Shown here piece by piece: positions 5,720 to 11,602 of a stretch of DNA of 11,602 nucleotides. The stretch's first letter is position 1; each line of letters begins with the position of its first letter. The notes below the pieces were generated by a model. That model had not been told where the DNA came from, searched no databases, and saw nothing but the letters and a program-made list of their open reading frames with translations. A program made the position numbers and the translations under genes. The stretch comes from Bacillota bacterium (GTDB lineage: Bacteria; Bacillota_A; Clostridia; Peptostreptococcales; Anaerovoracaceae), in the NCBI GenBank assembly GCA_017437925.1, contig JAFRWQ010000082.1:1-11602 (forward strand), read 5' to 3'.

Positions 5720-6487
5720 TTACCCCCTGGTGAGCATTATCGCCAGCATGAAGCCTCCGGCGATGGCAGCGGCCTTTACGAGGCTCTCGATGAGCCTCAT
5801 AGCCCCGCTGATGGTGTCGCCGGACATGGTGTCCCTGATGGCGCAGGTTATGGCGACGCCGGGTATCAGCAGCATCACGTCTCCTATCATTATCATGTCC
5901 CTGTGGAGCAGAGGGATGAGCCTTGAAAGACCCCCTATGCAAAGGCCCGAAATGAGGGAGAGTATGAAATTGACGATGGCGGCTCCGGTGATGTACCTGG
6001 CGGTCCTCAGCTGCATGAAGCAGACCAGGGCTCCGACCGCTGCCGCGGCGATGCCGTCCCACAGGCTTCCTCCGAAGAACACGGCAAAAGCCCCGGAAGC
6101 CAGCATGCTTCCGAGGCAGAGCTTGAGTTTTGAGGGGCCTATGGCCCTGAGCTCTTCTATGCGGCCTTCCAGCTCTTCAAGGGGGACGGGAGAGGCGCAG
6201 CACTCCCTGCTCAGCTCGTTAAGAGCCTCGAGCCTTGCGAAGTCGTTGCCTCCCGAGCCCTCTATGCGCCGGGTCTGGGTCACTATGGTCTCATCGCTGA
6301 AGCGGGCGGTGAGCACTATGCTGGAGGTGATGACGAAGGCGTTCATGCCCTTCGCCCCGTAGGCCCTGCCCATGCGGTCAAGGCTCTCCTCCACCCTGCT
6401 CACCTCGGCGCCCGAAGCCAGCATGAGCTCCCCCATGTCGAGAAGAAGCTTTAAGAAGTGGTTCTGTTTGTCGCTGCTGCCGAGCAT
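5720..6487 (-). CDS. Threonine/serine exporter ThrE-type large (N-terminal) subunit
   Basis: The 255-residue protein has the ThrE N-terminal (DUF1212) layout. A soluble first part of about 120 residues contains MLASGAEVSRVEESLDRM (about 22-39) and TQTRRIE. About five hydrophobic helices follow, with the marked motif GDVMLLIPGVAITCAIRDT followed by MSGDTISGAMRLIES (about 203-236). In Corynebacterium ThrE exports threonine and serine using the proton gradient as one polypeptide. In many Firmicutes it is split into this subunit and a small membrane partner. The partner follows directly here but is interrupted by TAG, so whether the pair works is uncertain. The gene begins one base after the small Fe-S protein ends. 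The true substrate in this organism is not shown by the sequence. Confidence 0.88.
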   Translation of the reverse strand: MLGSSDKQNHFLKLLLDMGELMLASGAEVSRVEESLDRMGRAYGAKGMNAFVITSSIVLTARFSDETIVTQTRRIEGSGGNDFARLEALNELSRECCASPVPLEELEGRIEELRAIGPSKLKLCLGSMLASGAFAVFFGGSLWDGIAAAAVGALVCFMQLRTARYITGAAIVNFILSLISGLCIGGLSRLIPLLHRDMIMIGDVMLLIPGVAITCAIRDTMSGDTISGAMRLIESLVKAAAIAGGFMLAIMLTRG

Positions 6488-6488
6488 T

Positions 6489-6686
6489 TTACTTTTCTTT
6501 GTAATAGAGCATGCAGTGGCAGAAACCCTCGAAATCGGGGTCCGCTATCTGCTCTCTGAATTCCCTGCACATGCATTTGGTGTCGGGAGTCTGTTCCCTT
6601 CTGCAGGGACAGTATCCCCCGGTGCGCTCAAGGCCCTCTTTTACGAGCCTTACCATTTCCGCGTCGGGGTTGAGTTTTACTTTCAT
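6489..6686 (-). CDS. Ferredoxin-thioredoxin reductase catalytic-chain-like Fe-S protein
   Basis: This 65-residue protein has six cysteines in three pairs: CPC at 26-28, CMC at 38-40 and CHC at 56-58, ending CHCMLYYKEK. It is a compact version of the ferredoxin:thioredoxin reductase catalytic chain (CPC, CPC, CHC). There, four cysteines hold a [4Fe-4S] cluster and the other two form the redox disulfide that reduces thioredoxin. By analogy C26, C38, C40 and C56 would bind the cluster and C28-C58 would be the active disulfide. The plant and cyanobacterial chain is roughly 110-120 residues and has a variable-subunit partner. No partner is seen here. The gene lies 30 bases after thioredoxin, its likely substrate. 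AAGGAG precedes the ATG. Electrons would be expected from ferredoxin or a flavin donor. Confidence 0.87.
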   Translation of the reverse strand: MKVKLNPDAEMVRLVKEGLERTGGYCPCRREQTPDTKCMCREFREQIADPDFEGFCHCMLYYKEK

Positions 6687-6716
6687 TTCAGTCTCCTTTG
6701 AGAGGCTTAAGGGACG

Positions 6717-7031
6717 TTAGAGGCCCAGAGCCCTTATGAGGTCTTCCTTGGGCCTGTAGCCCAGGGAGTAGCCGGCGGGCTTGCCGTTTTTCATGACCAC
6801 CAGAAGGGGTATGCTGGAAACGCCGAACATGGAAGCCAGCTCGGGCTGCTCGTCGCAGTTGACCTTGCCGACCTTGAGCTTTCCCGCGTATTCCTCAGCA
6901 ATCTCGGACACTATGGGGGCTACCATCCTGCAGGGCCCGCACCAGGCGGCCCAGAAATCCAGCAGCACCGGAAGCTCCGACTTCATGACCTCGGCGTCAA
7001 AATTCTCACGGGTTATCGTTAATTCTGCCAT
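6717..7031 (-). CDS. trxA: Thioredoxin
   Basis: The 104-residue protein has the standard length and fold order of thioredoxin, with the active site WCGPC (C31 and C34) after LLDFWAAW. The cis-proline follows at IP74-75, and the KNGKPAG...G loop lies near the end. It is a cytoplasmic thiol-disulfide carrier. One extra cysteine (C59, in VNCDEQ) is present. AGGAGG lies six bases before the ATG. It is the first gene after a recognisable promoter and is followed by the small Fe-S thioredoxin-reductase-like gene, so the two look like a redox pair. No NADPH-type thioredoxin reductase (trxB) is in the window. Confidence 0.95.
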   Translation of the reverse strand: MAELTITRENFDAEVMKSELPVLLDFWAAWCGPCRMVAPIVSEIAEEYAGKLKVGKVNCDEQPELASMFGVSSIPLLVVMKNGKPAGYSLGYRPKEDLIRALGL

Positions 7032-7037
7032 TGCGAT

Positions 7038-7043
7038 CCTCCT
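7038..7043 (-). promoter_or_regulatory. Ribosome binding site of thioredoxin
   Basis: AGGAGG on the minus strand, six bases from the ATG at 7029-7031. Confidence 0.8.
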
Positions 7044-7061
7044 ATCGGTTTTTCGCCTGTA

Positions 7062-7089
7062 ATACTAACAGTTTTTGCGCAAATATCAA
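7062..7089 (-). promoter_or_regulatory. Predicted promoter of the thioredoxin-to-EamA unit
   Basis: On the minus strand TTGATA (7084-7089) lies 16 bases before TAGTAT (7062-7067). TAGTAT is preceded by TG plus one base (TGTTAGTAT, an extended -10). Start of transcription would be near 7055, leaving a leader of roughly 25 bases. The spacer contains the palindrome TTTGCGCAAA (7074-7083), which could be an operator. The region is AT-rich, unlike the flanking genes. Confidence 0.55.
7074..7083. repeat. Palindrome TTTGCGCAAA inside the thioredoxin promoter
   Basis: A perfect 10-base palindrome fills most of the space between the predicted -35 and -10 elements. That position suits a repressor site, but no known factor is matched and a ten-base palindrome may be chance. 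Confidence 0.35.
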
Positions 7090-7130
7090 TGGTTATTTTT
7101 ATAAATGTTTGCCGTTTGGGCTTAGGGCTC

Positions 7131-8219
7131 TTATTTCAGCACCGCGTTCAGCAGCACCGGCTGGTGGTCGGAAAACACGAAGCCCAGGTCTACGGTATTA
7201 AGGCTTGAAACTTCAATGTTTTCGGACACTATGAAGCCGTCGATCAGGTAGTACTGGAAGCTTTCCTTATCGGCGCCCGCATAGGGCATGCTCAGGCTTC
7301 TGCAGCTGGGAAGGCTGTCGTCCATGAGGAACTGCCATCCTTCACCGAAGCTTTCGACGTCTATGACGCCGGGCACCCACTCGCCGGTGAGGGAGGGATA
7401 GGCGCTGCCGTCTGCCGAGGAAAAGATCTGGTTGAAATCGCCCCCCGCTATGACGTAATTGCCCTTCCCGGCCTCGCTTCTTAGGATCTCCGCCAGCATG
7501 GCGGTCTGGGCGGCCTTGCCCTCGCCGTCGTCGTAGGCCTCGAGATGAAGGTTCACAAGGACCAGCTCCCCTCCCCCTTCAACGGGTATCCTGTTGATGA
7601 GGAGGCATCTTTTGAGGTTCACCGCGCGGACCGGCCAGCTGAAGGGTACGGGCAGCTGCACCCTCTCGGCGTAAGAAGGCTCAAAGGAGCTGAACACCGC
7701 GATGCCTGCGTCCACTTTTCCCATGGGAGGTATGGGGTAAGGGACGAAGGCTGTCCTGAAATTGGCGGCGAAGGAGGAGGTCATGTCCGGGAACGCCTGC
7801 TGCAGCATCAGGTATTCGTTGACCCTGCTCGAGCGGGCCGAGCTTATGTCGACTTCCTGTATGAAGATGACGTCGGGATCCAGGTCCTTTAGGGCGCTCT
7901 TTATGCCCTCCATGTTGGCTTCAACGCCGGCTTTATCGGCGGTCTTCACCATGGTCCCGCCGTCCATGAAGAAGTCGGCGGTCTCGCCCAGAGCCCCGTA
8001 GCCTATGTTCCAGCTGACGACGCCGATCTCATCGCCCTTTTTAAGAACGCCTGCGGCCCCGCCTTCTATGGCGGCGGGCTCTTTGTCTTCGGGCCTGTAT
8101 TCGGTGAGCGAAAGAAAGGCGACCAGAAGAACAGCGAGCGCGAGAGCGATCTCTATAACGCGCAGCGCGAGCATAAGTATTATTTTCGCCGGACTGATTT
8201 TTCTGCTTTTTTCAGCCAT
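7131..8219 (-). CDS. Membrane-anchored endonuclease/exonuclease/phosphatase-family protein
   Basis: The 362-residue protein has a basic N-terminus, one hydrophobic segment at about residues 13-38, a short linker, and a full endonuclease/exonuclease/phosphatase (EEP) domain. Catalytic motifs appear in order: VVSWNIGYG (N71), IFIQEVD (E122), LVNLHLEAYDDGEGKAAQ (H225), VIAGGDFNQIF (D261, N263) and FSDHQPVL (D351, H352). All expected metal-binding and catalytic positions are present. The family covers nucleases, phosphodiesterases and lipid phosphatases, so the substrate is open. The N-terminal anchor (KSRKISPAK before the helix) suggests the catalytic domain lies outside the cytoplasmic membrane. 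An in-frame TAA stands directly before the ATG and a GAAAGG site precedes it, so the start is firm. A 128-base gap separates it from SurE. Confidence 0.9.
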   Translation of the reverse strand: MAEKSRKISPAKIILMLALRVIEIALALAVLLVAFLSLTEYRPEDKEPAAIEGGAAGVLKKGDEIGVVSWNIGYGALGETADFFMDGGTMVKTADKAGVEANMEGIKSALKDLDPDVIFIQEVDISSARSSRVNEYLMLQQAFPDMTSSFAANFRTAFVPYPIPPMGKVDAGIAVFSSFEPSYAERVQLPVPFSWPVRAVNLKRCLLINRIPVEGGGELVLVNLHLEAYDDGEGKAAQTAMLAEILRSEAGKGNYVIAGGDFNQIFSSADGSAYPSLTGEWVPGVIDVESFGEGWQFLMDDSLPSCRSLSMPYAGADKESFQYYLIDGFIVSENIEVSSLNTVDLGFVFSDHQPVLLNAVLK

Positions 8220-8347
8220 TTATCGACCTTTCGCGCTTCTAAAGCGCCGTATTTTAACGGCCCGTGCCATCTTCGCGGGTTTTTGGGCTTCGATCTTATA
8301 GGGGAACCAACCGCGGAAAGGATCTTCTTAAGCGAGACCGTCGATAT
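8220..8347 (-). other. Gap between SurE and the EEP gene
   Basis: This 128-base stretch has no clear gene. It holds the inverted repeat described at 8233-8247 and two loose -10-like sequences on the minus strand (TATAAG at about 8298-8303 and TAAAAT at about 8252-8257), neither with a good -35. A 16-codon basic reading frame (8220-8270) ends directly before the EEP start. I see no T-run terminator, so read-through from SurE is possible. Confidence 0.4.
8233..8247. repeat. Inverted repeat before the EEP gene
   Basis: GCGCTT and AAGCGC flank three bases. The repeat lies just upstream of the GAAAGG ribosome binding site of the EEP gene. It could be an operator or an mRNA hairpin that affects access to that site. 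No T-run follows, so it does not look like a terminator. Confidence 0.45.
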
Positions 8348-9070
8348 TTATCCCAGATTTCTCACTCTTCCTATGGAAATATACCCGTCGAGGACGGCCC
8401 GAAGGTCGCTGCCCTCTTCCGCCTCCTCGTGATAGACCCCGTCCACCGTGAAGCTCATGGTCCCGTCTTCCCGGGTCTCCCTGAGGGCGTAGCCGTCGAT
8501 GTAGAGCATGCTTTTCGAGACCGTCCTGTCCCTTAATATGCCCTTGAATTCGGGGAGCGGGCAGTCGGGGAAGTTGACGTTGATTATTGCGTTTTCGCCC
8601 GGATCCAGGCTTATGACCTCGGCAAGGACAGTCTCAAGACAGGCCTCGCAGACGTCGCTGCTGAGCCTGCCCTCCGAGAAAGCGACGGACCTGAAGCCCT
8701 GAAATACTCCCTCAAGGGCCGCTCCCACCGTGCCCGAATACTGTATGTCGGTGCCGCAGTTGTAGCCCCTGTTGATCCCGCAGAGGAGAAGATCGGGCTT
8801 CTTCGGCATCAGGCTCACCGAGCCCACCCTCACGCAGTCGGCCGGGGTCCCGCTGCAAGTAAAAGCCCTGACCCCCGGGATCCCAAGGCCGTAAGGCCTT
8901 ATGTCTATGGGAGAGAGCAGGCTTATGGCGTGGGAGCTTGCGCTTCTCTGGCTCTCGGGCGCTATCACCCAGATCTCGCCGTAAGGAAGGGCCGCCGCGA
9001 TAAGACGCATCAGGCCGTCCGCCCTGATGCCGTCGTCGTTGGTTATGAGTATGACAGGTCTTTCTTTCAT
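8348..9070 (-). CDS. surE: 5'/3'-nucleotidase SurE
   Basis: The 240-residue protein carries all SurE signatures: ITNDDGI at 9-15 (metal ligands D12 and D13), APESQRSASSHAIS at 37-50 (S43 as ligand), SGTPADCV at 73-80, and CGINRGYNCGTDIQYSGTVGAALEG at about 97-121 (N100 as ligand). SurE removes phosphate from nucleoside 5'- and 3'-monophosphates and needs a divalent metal. Length is typical. It starts 25 bases after the KDG kinase stop with only a weak ribosome binding site, so it is probably the fourth gene of the uronate-type unit. A direct metabolic link with KDG breakdown is not obvious, so joint transcription may be incidental. Confidence 0.95.
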   Translation of the reverse strand: MKERPVILITNDDGIRADGLMRLIAAALPYGEIWVIAPESQRSASSHAISLLSPIDIRPYGLGIPGVRAFTCSGTPADCVRVGSVSLMPKKPDLLLCGINRGYNCGTDIQYSGTVGAALEGVFQGFRSVAFSEGRLSSDVCEACLETVLAEVISLDPGENAIINVNFPDCPLPEFKGILRDRTVSKSMLYIDGYALRETREDGTMSFTVDGVYHEEAEEGSDLRAVLDGYISIGRVRNLG

Positions 9071-9095
9071 AGGTCTGTATCTTTAAGCGAAGTTT

Positions 9096-10124
9096 TTATC
9101 TCTGGATGCGGCCGGAGCCGTCCCCCGCCGCCAGCTTCTCTGCCTCGGCTATGCTCACCATGTTGAAGTCGCCTTCTATGCTGTGCTTCAAGGCTGAAGC
9201 CGCGGCGGCGATATCGACTGAGGTCTGAAGATCCGAACCCTTGAGCAGGGAATATATGAGGCCGGCGGCGAAGCTGTCGCCTCCCCCCACCCTGTCGACG
9301 ATGTAAAGCTTGTATTCCTTTGAGAACGCGCTTTCGCGGGTCTTCGCATCATAAATCATGCCCGACCAGCCGTTGATGCTGGCGGAATAAGACTCCCTCA
9401 GGGTAAAGGCGACCTTTTCGAAACCGAAAGCTTCGGCCAGCTGTTTTGCGGCGCTCACGCAGCCCTCGCGGCTCAGCTTTCCGTCCTTCATTTCGGAAGC
9501 GGGAAGCCCGATCCCGTAGATGTCCGCAGCCTGCTCGGGGTTCGTAATACAGAGATCAACGTATCTGCTGAGCTTTGAAATAGTCTTTTTCGCTTCTTCA
9601 AGGGTCCAGAGCCTGGCCCGGTAATTGGGGTCGAAGGATATCTTTATTCCTCTTGCTTTGGCCGCGATGCAGGCCTCTTCGCATATCTTCGCGGCGCTGG
9701 GACTCAGGGCCGGGGTGATCCCGGTAAAGTGGAACCAGTCGGCGCCTTCAAAGATCTTATCCCAGTCAAAGTCGGAGGGCTCAGCCTCCGCAATGGCTGA
9801 ATGCGCCCTGTCGTATATGCACATGCCTCCCCTCTGGGACGCGCCCTTCTCGTTGAAATATATGCCGACCCGGTCTCCGCCCCTCACTATCTTCGAGACG
9901 TCGACCCCGTAGCGGCGCAGGGAGTTGACGGCGCATTGGCCTATCTCGTGGGCGGGCAGTTTTGTCACATAGACCGAGTCCATGCCGAAATCGGCAAGGG
10001 ACACGGCCACGTTGGCCTCGGCTCCCCCGAAGGTGAACTCCAGGCTGTCGGCCTGGACGAAGCGCAGGTGATCGTAAGGCTGGAGCCTTATCATTATCTC
10101 CCCGAAAGTCACTATCCTATGCAC
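9096..10124 (-). CDS. kdgK: 2-dehydro-3-deoxygluconate (KDG) kinase, PfkB family
   Basis: The 342-residue sugar kinase shows the PfkB pattern: FGEIMIRL at 7-14, FTFGGAEANVAVSLADFG at 30-47 (substrate-binding GG), SFDPNYRARLW at 163-173, TNPEQAADIYG at 194-204, and the catalytic DRVGGGDSFAAG at 277-288 with D283 as the base. SFDPNYR, the overall length and the neighbouring KDPG aldolase point to KDG as the substrate, giving KDPG at the cost of one ATP. The start codon is GTG (10122-10124), set by AGGAGG at 10131-10136 six bases upstream. It follows the aldolase by 18 bases, so the two form an operon for the last two steps of hexuronate breakdown. Another PfkB sugar acid or ketose substrate is possible but less likely. 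Confidence 0.9.
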   Translation of the reverse strand: MHRIVTFGEIMIRLQPYDHLRFVQADSLEFTFGGAEANVAVSLADFGMDSVYVTKLPAHEIGQCAVNSLRRYGVDVSKIVRGGDRVGIYFNEKGASQRGGMCIYDRAHSAIAEAEPSDFDWDKIFEGADWFHFTGITPALSPSAAKICEEACIAAKARGIKISFDPNYRARLWTLEEAKKTISKLSRYVDLCITNPEQAADIYGIGLPASEMKDGKLSREGCVSAAKQLAEAFGFEKVAFTLRESYSASINGWSGMIYDAKTRESAFSKEYKLYIVDRVGGGDSFAAGLIYSLLKGSDLQTSVDIAAAASALKHSIEGDFNMVSIAEAEKLAAGDGSGRIQR

Positions 10125-10130
10125 GGTGTT

Positions 10131-10136
10131 CCTCCT
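10131..10136 (-). promoter_or_regulatory. Ribosome binding site selecting a GTG start for KDG kinase
   Basis: AGGAGG on the minus strand lies six bases before GTG at 10122-10124. No ATG lies at a suitable distance in this frame, so the non-ATG start is well supported. Confidence 0.8.
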
Positions 10137-10142
10137 GATACT

Positions 10143-11105
10143 TTACTTGTTCGCGATGTGGACGGCAAAGCCCGCGAACTCACCCTTAAGATAGGCCAGG
10201 GTCGGCTCGCCCTTTTCGTTTCGGACCACCGACTCGGGTATGAACTCTATGCCCTTTTGGCCCAGGTAATGCATGGCCCTCTCCACATTGTTGGTCTTAA
10301 AGCCTATGTGGCCCTTTGCTCCCCGGCCGCCGCCCTTCATGAACTCAACGGCGTCGCCTGCGAACCAGGCCTTGGGCAGTTCTCTCGGGCTTCCTCCGAA
10401 CAGGGAGCACACGAGCTTTGCCATGTTTTCGGCCTCTTCGGCGCTGCCGGTGTTTACACCCACATGGGAGAGCTTAAAGCCCAGCATTATGTCAACGGCC
10501 TCTTTGCACAGGGCCGTGATCTCATCCCAGCTCTCGCTTTCTATCAGGTCTTTTCTGACCATCCAGGTGCCTCCGCAGGCCAGTACCTGATCGAAGGACA
10601 GGTATTCGCCCAGATTCTTCGGGTTTATCCCTCCCGTGGGGACCCATTTGAGATCCCTGTAGGGACCGGCGAGGGACCTGAGCTTCTTTATGCCGCCGCT
10701 GTCCTCTGCGGGGAAGAATTTGACCGCTTCAAGGCCTAAGGCCATGGCCTGCTCCATCTCCCCGGGAGTCGCGGTGCCCGGAAGCATGAGGGCGCCCTTC
10801 GAAAGGCCGTATCTGACCAGCTCGGGATTAAAGCCCGGGGTCACTATGAAGCGGGCTCCCGCTTTAAGGGCCCTGTCGAGCTGGTCGGGGGTAAGCACGG
10901 TGCCCGCTCCAACCAGTATCTCGGGAACTTCGTTTGCGACCGCCCTTATGGCCTCTTCCGCGGCTTCGGTCCTGAAGGTGAATTCGGCAGCGGCTATGCC
11001 CCCTTTAAGCAGGGCTTTCGCCAGGGGGACAGCCTTCTCAGCGTCGTCTATCGCGATGACGGGAAGTATCCCCGTGTTTGATATGAGCTTAAGAGTTTCG
11101 TTCAT
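10143..11105 (-). CDS. KDPG/KHG aldolase fused to a C-terminal VOC-type domain
   Basis: The product is 320 residues, about 110 longer than ordinary Eda. Residues 1-207 form a class I KDPG aldolase: AEFTFRT (E41, R45), VGAGTVL (65-71), TPGFNPELV (89-97), VKFFPAE with Schiff-base K129, and PTGGINP (156-162). It splits 2-keto-3-deoxy-6-phosphogluconate into pyruvate and glyceraldehyde-3-phosphate. Residues about 208-320 resemble a glyoxalase/VOC fold: FKLSHVGVN near 210, AVEFMK near 252, KGHIGFKTNNVERAMHYL near 264 and GFAVHI near 312. H214, E254, H266 and H316 sit where VOC metal ligands usually lie. The tail's role is unknown. ATG at 11103-11105 is chosen because GGAGG precedes it. The longer open frame to 11243 adds 46 residues that overlap the upstream gene. 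KDG kinase follows directly. Confidence 0.9.
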   Translation of the reverse strand: MNETLKLISNTGILPVIAIDDAEKAVPLAKALLKGGIAAAEFTFRTEAAEEAIRAVANEVPEILVGAGTVLTPDQLDRALKAGARFIVTPGFNPELVRYGLSKGALMLPGTATPGEMEQAMALGLEAVKFFPAEDSGGIKKLRSLAGPYRDLKWVPTGGINPKNLGEYLSFDQVLACGGTWMVRKDLIESESWDEITALCKEAVDIMLGFKLSHVGVNTGSAEEAENMAKLVCSLFGGSPRELPKAWFAGDAVEFMKGGGRGAKGHIGFKTNNVERAMHYLGQKGIEFIPESVVRNEKGEPTLAYLKGEFAGFAVHIANK

Positions 11106-11145
11106 TTCGCGGCCTCCATTCGGTCTTCTGCGGCAGGGTCCGGGC

Positions 11146-11602
11146 TCAGAGCCCTTCCCTCTCCCTGAACTCTTTCCAACGGTTCTCAAAGAAATAGTCT
11201 TCTTCGGGTATGGGGCGGACGGGCCGCCAGGTGATTTCCACATCCCCGTCCTTAAGGGCTGCCTCCTGTATGACTTCGGAGTGGTCTCCCTTGTCGAGCC
11301 TCAGGCGGAATATCCCGGGCAGGGACGGGTCGAAGAGCTCGCCCTTGGGGTCGGTGTACAGGGCGGAGCCCCTGCTTCCCCCGCCTTTTTCCAGGTAATC
11401 CAGCATGGCGGCGAGGTAAAGCCTCTGGGATATCAGCATATCTCTCAGCCTGAAGAAAAGGGAAAGCTCTTCCTTTTCGGGCCGCTTTACCCTTTCCGGA
11501 AAGCTTTCTAGCAGCTCTTCGGTCTCCCTCAGGGCTCTTTCAAGGCCTTCTTTGCTTCTTATCATGCCTCCCGAGGCGCTCATCCGGGCCGCGGCTTCCT
11601 CC
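11146..11602 (-). CDS. C-terminal part of an FAD-dependent oxidoreductase (partial)
   Basis: The frame is open to the right edge of the window, so the ATG at 11583 is internal: the residues before it (EEAAAR) and after it (MSASGGMIRSKEGLERAL) read as one continuous helix. The piece resembles the C-terminal domain of fumarate-reductase/succinate-dehydrogenase-type flavoproteins. It has a helical stretch beginning RMSASGGMIRSKEGL, then LISQRLYLAAMLDYLEKGG, then SRGSALYTDPKGE, where the conserved Ser-Arg-Gly precedes the final part. The end, RPVRPIPEEDYFFENRWKEFRERE, fits the soluble members found beside sugar-acid genes in Clostridia. The FAD-binding domain would lie beyond the window. It lies 40 bases upstream of the aldolase in the same direction, so it is probably the preceding gene of that operon and may act on a sugar acid. 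Family assignment from the C-terminus alone is moderate. Confidence 0.6.
   Translation of the reverse strand, partial: EEAAARMSASGGMIRSKEGLERALRETEELLESFPERVKRPEKEELSLFFRLRDMLISQRLYLAAMLDYLEKGGGSRGSALYTDPKGELFDPSLPGIFRLRLDKGDHSEVIQEAALKDGDVEITWRPVRPIPEEDYFFENRWKEFREREGL

Noticed and set aside
4797..6062. Long minus-strand open frame (421 codons) across the EamA and ThrE genes
   Set aside because: It runs in another frame over three clear membrane-protein genes, and its product is rich in R, H, P and G without any domain. It is a by-product of GC-rich coding sequence.
8220..8270. Basic 16-codon frame (MARAVKIRRF...) ending directly before the EEP start
   Set aside because: It has no ribosome binding site and no known relative, and it is in the same frame as the EEP gene behind a stop. 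It is most likely chance, although a leader peptide cannot be excluded.
11106..11243. Upstream extension of the aldolase to an ATG at 11243
   Set aside because: The extra 46 residues overlap the end of the flavoprotein gene and do not resemble any aldolase N-terminus. The ATG at 11105 has its own GGAGG site.
9801..11511. Long plus-strand open frames opposite the KDG kinase, aldolase and flavoprotein genes
   Set aside because: The opposite strand encodes conserved enzymes throughout. The plus-strand products have no recognisable motif.
1..11602. CRISPR array, tRNA, rRNA, riboswitch, transposase or attachment site
   Set aside because: No regularly spaced repeats, cloverleaf, transposase motif or integrase was found by reading. 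Nearly all of the window is occupied by ordinary protein genes.

Overview
The window looks like chromosomal DNA of a fairly GC-rich member of the Clostridia (Bacillota), probably an uncultured or gut lineage. The basis is a Firmicute-type Y-family polymerase paired with a YolD-like protein, a small ferredoxin-thioredoxin-reductase-like protein next to thioredoxin, a split ThrE exporter, strong AGGAGG ribosome binding sites, and frequent AGG (Arg) and ATA (Ile) codons. No phage, insertion sequence, CRISPR array, rRNA or tRNA was seen. This is gene-dense core-type sequence with several details worth checking.

Layout. Bases 1-833 are on the plus strand: the tail of an unrecognised gene, then a membrane-anchored DUF4230-type protein. 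Everything from 830 to 11602 is on the minus strand and is transcribed right to left. In that direction the first group is a flavoprotein (C-terminal part only, running off the right edge), a KDPG aldolase fused to a glyoxalase/VOC-type domain, KDG kinase, SurE nucleotidase and, after a 128-base gap, a membrane-anchored endonuclease/exonuclease/phosphatase-fold protein. The second group starts from a recognisable promoter at about 7060-7090: thioredoxin, the small Fe-S thioredoxin-reductase-like protein, ThrE N-part, ThrE C-part (interrupted by an in-frame amber codon) and an EamA transporter. It ends at a strong terminator (4335-4362). The third group is a Y-family DNA polymerase, a YolD-like protein, an unrecognised two-helix membrane protein that appears to have its own promoter, and a ComB-family protein whose stop overlaps the stop of the DUF4230 gene.

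How the genes fit together. The aldolase and kinase form the lower end of hexuronate catabolism: KDG is phosphorylated, then cleaved to pyruvate and glyceraldehyde-3-phosphate. The thioredoxin pair suggests thioredoxin reduction fed by ferredoxin or a similar donor, and the genes behind it suggest amino-acid or metabolite export. The polymerase/YolD pair is a translesion-synthesis unit. A perfect GAAC-N4-GTTC palindrome (4363-4374) upstream of it matches the Gram-positive LexA (SOS) operator, although it lies on the far side of the preceding terminator.

Most notable: the SOS-box/terminator arrangement, the TAG codon that splits the small ThrE subunit while leaving its tail in frame, the aldolase-VOC fusion, the thioredoxin/FTR-like pair, and an unknown membrane protein and ComB placed behind a mutagenesis cassette.
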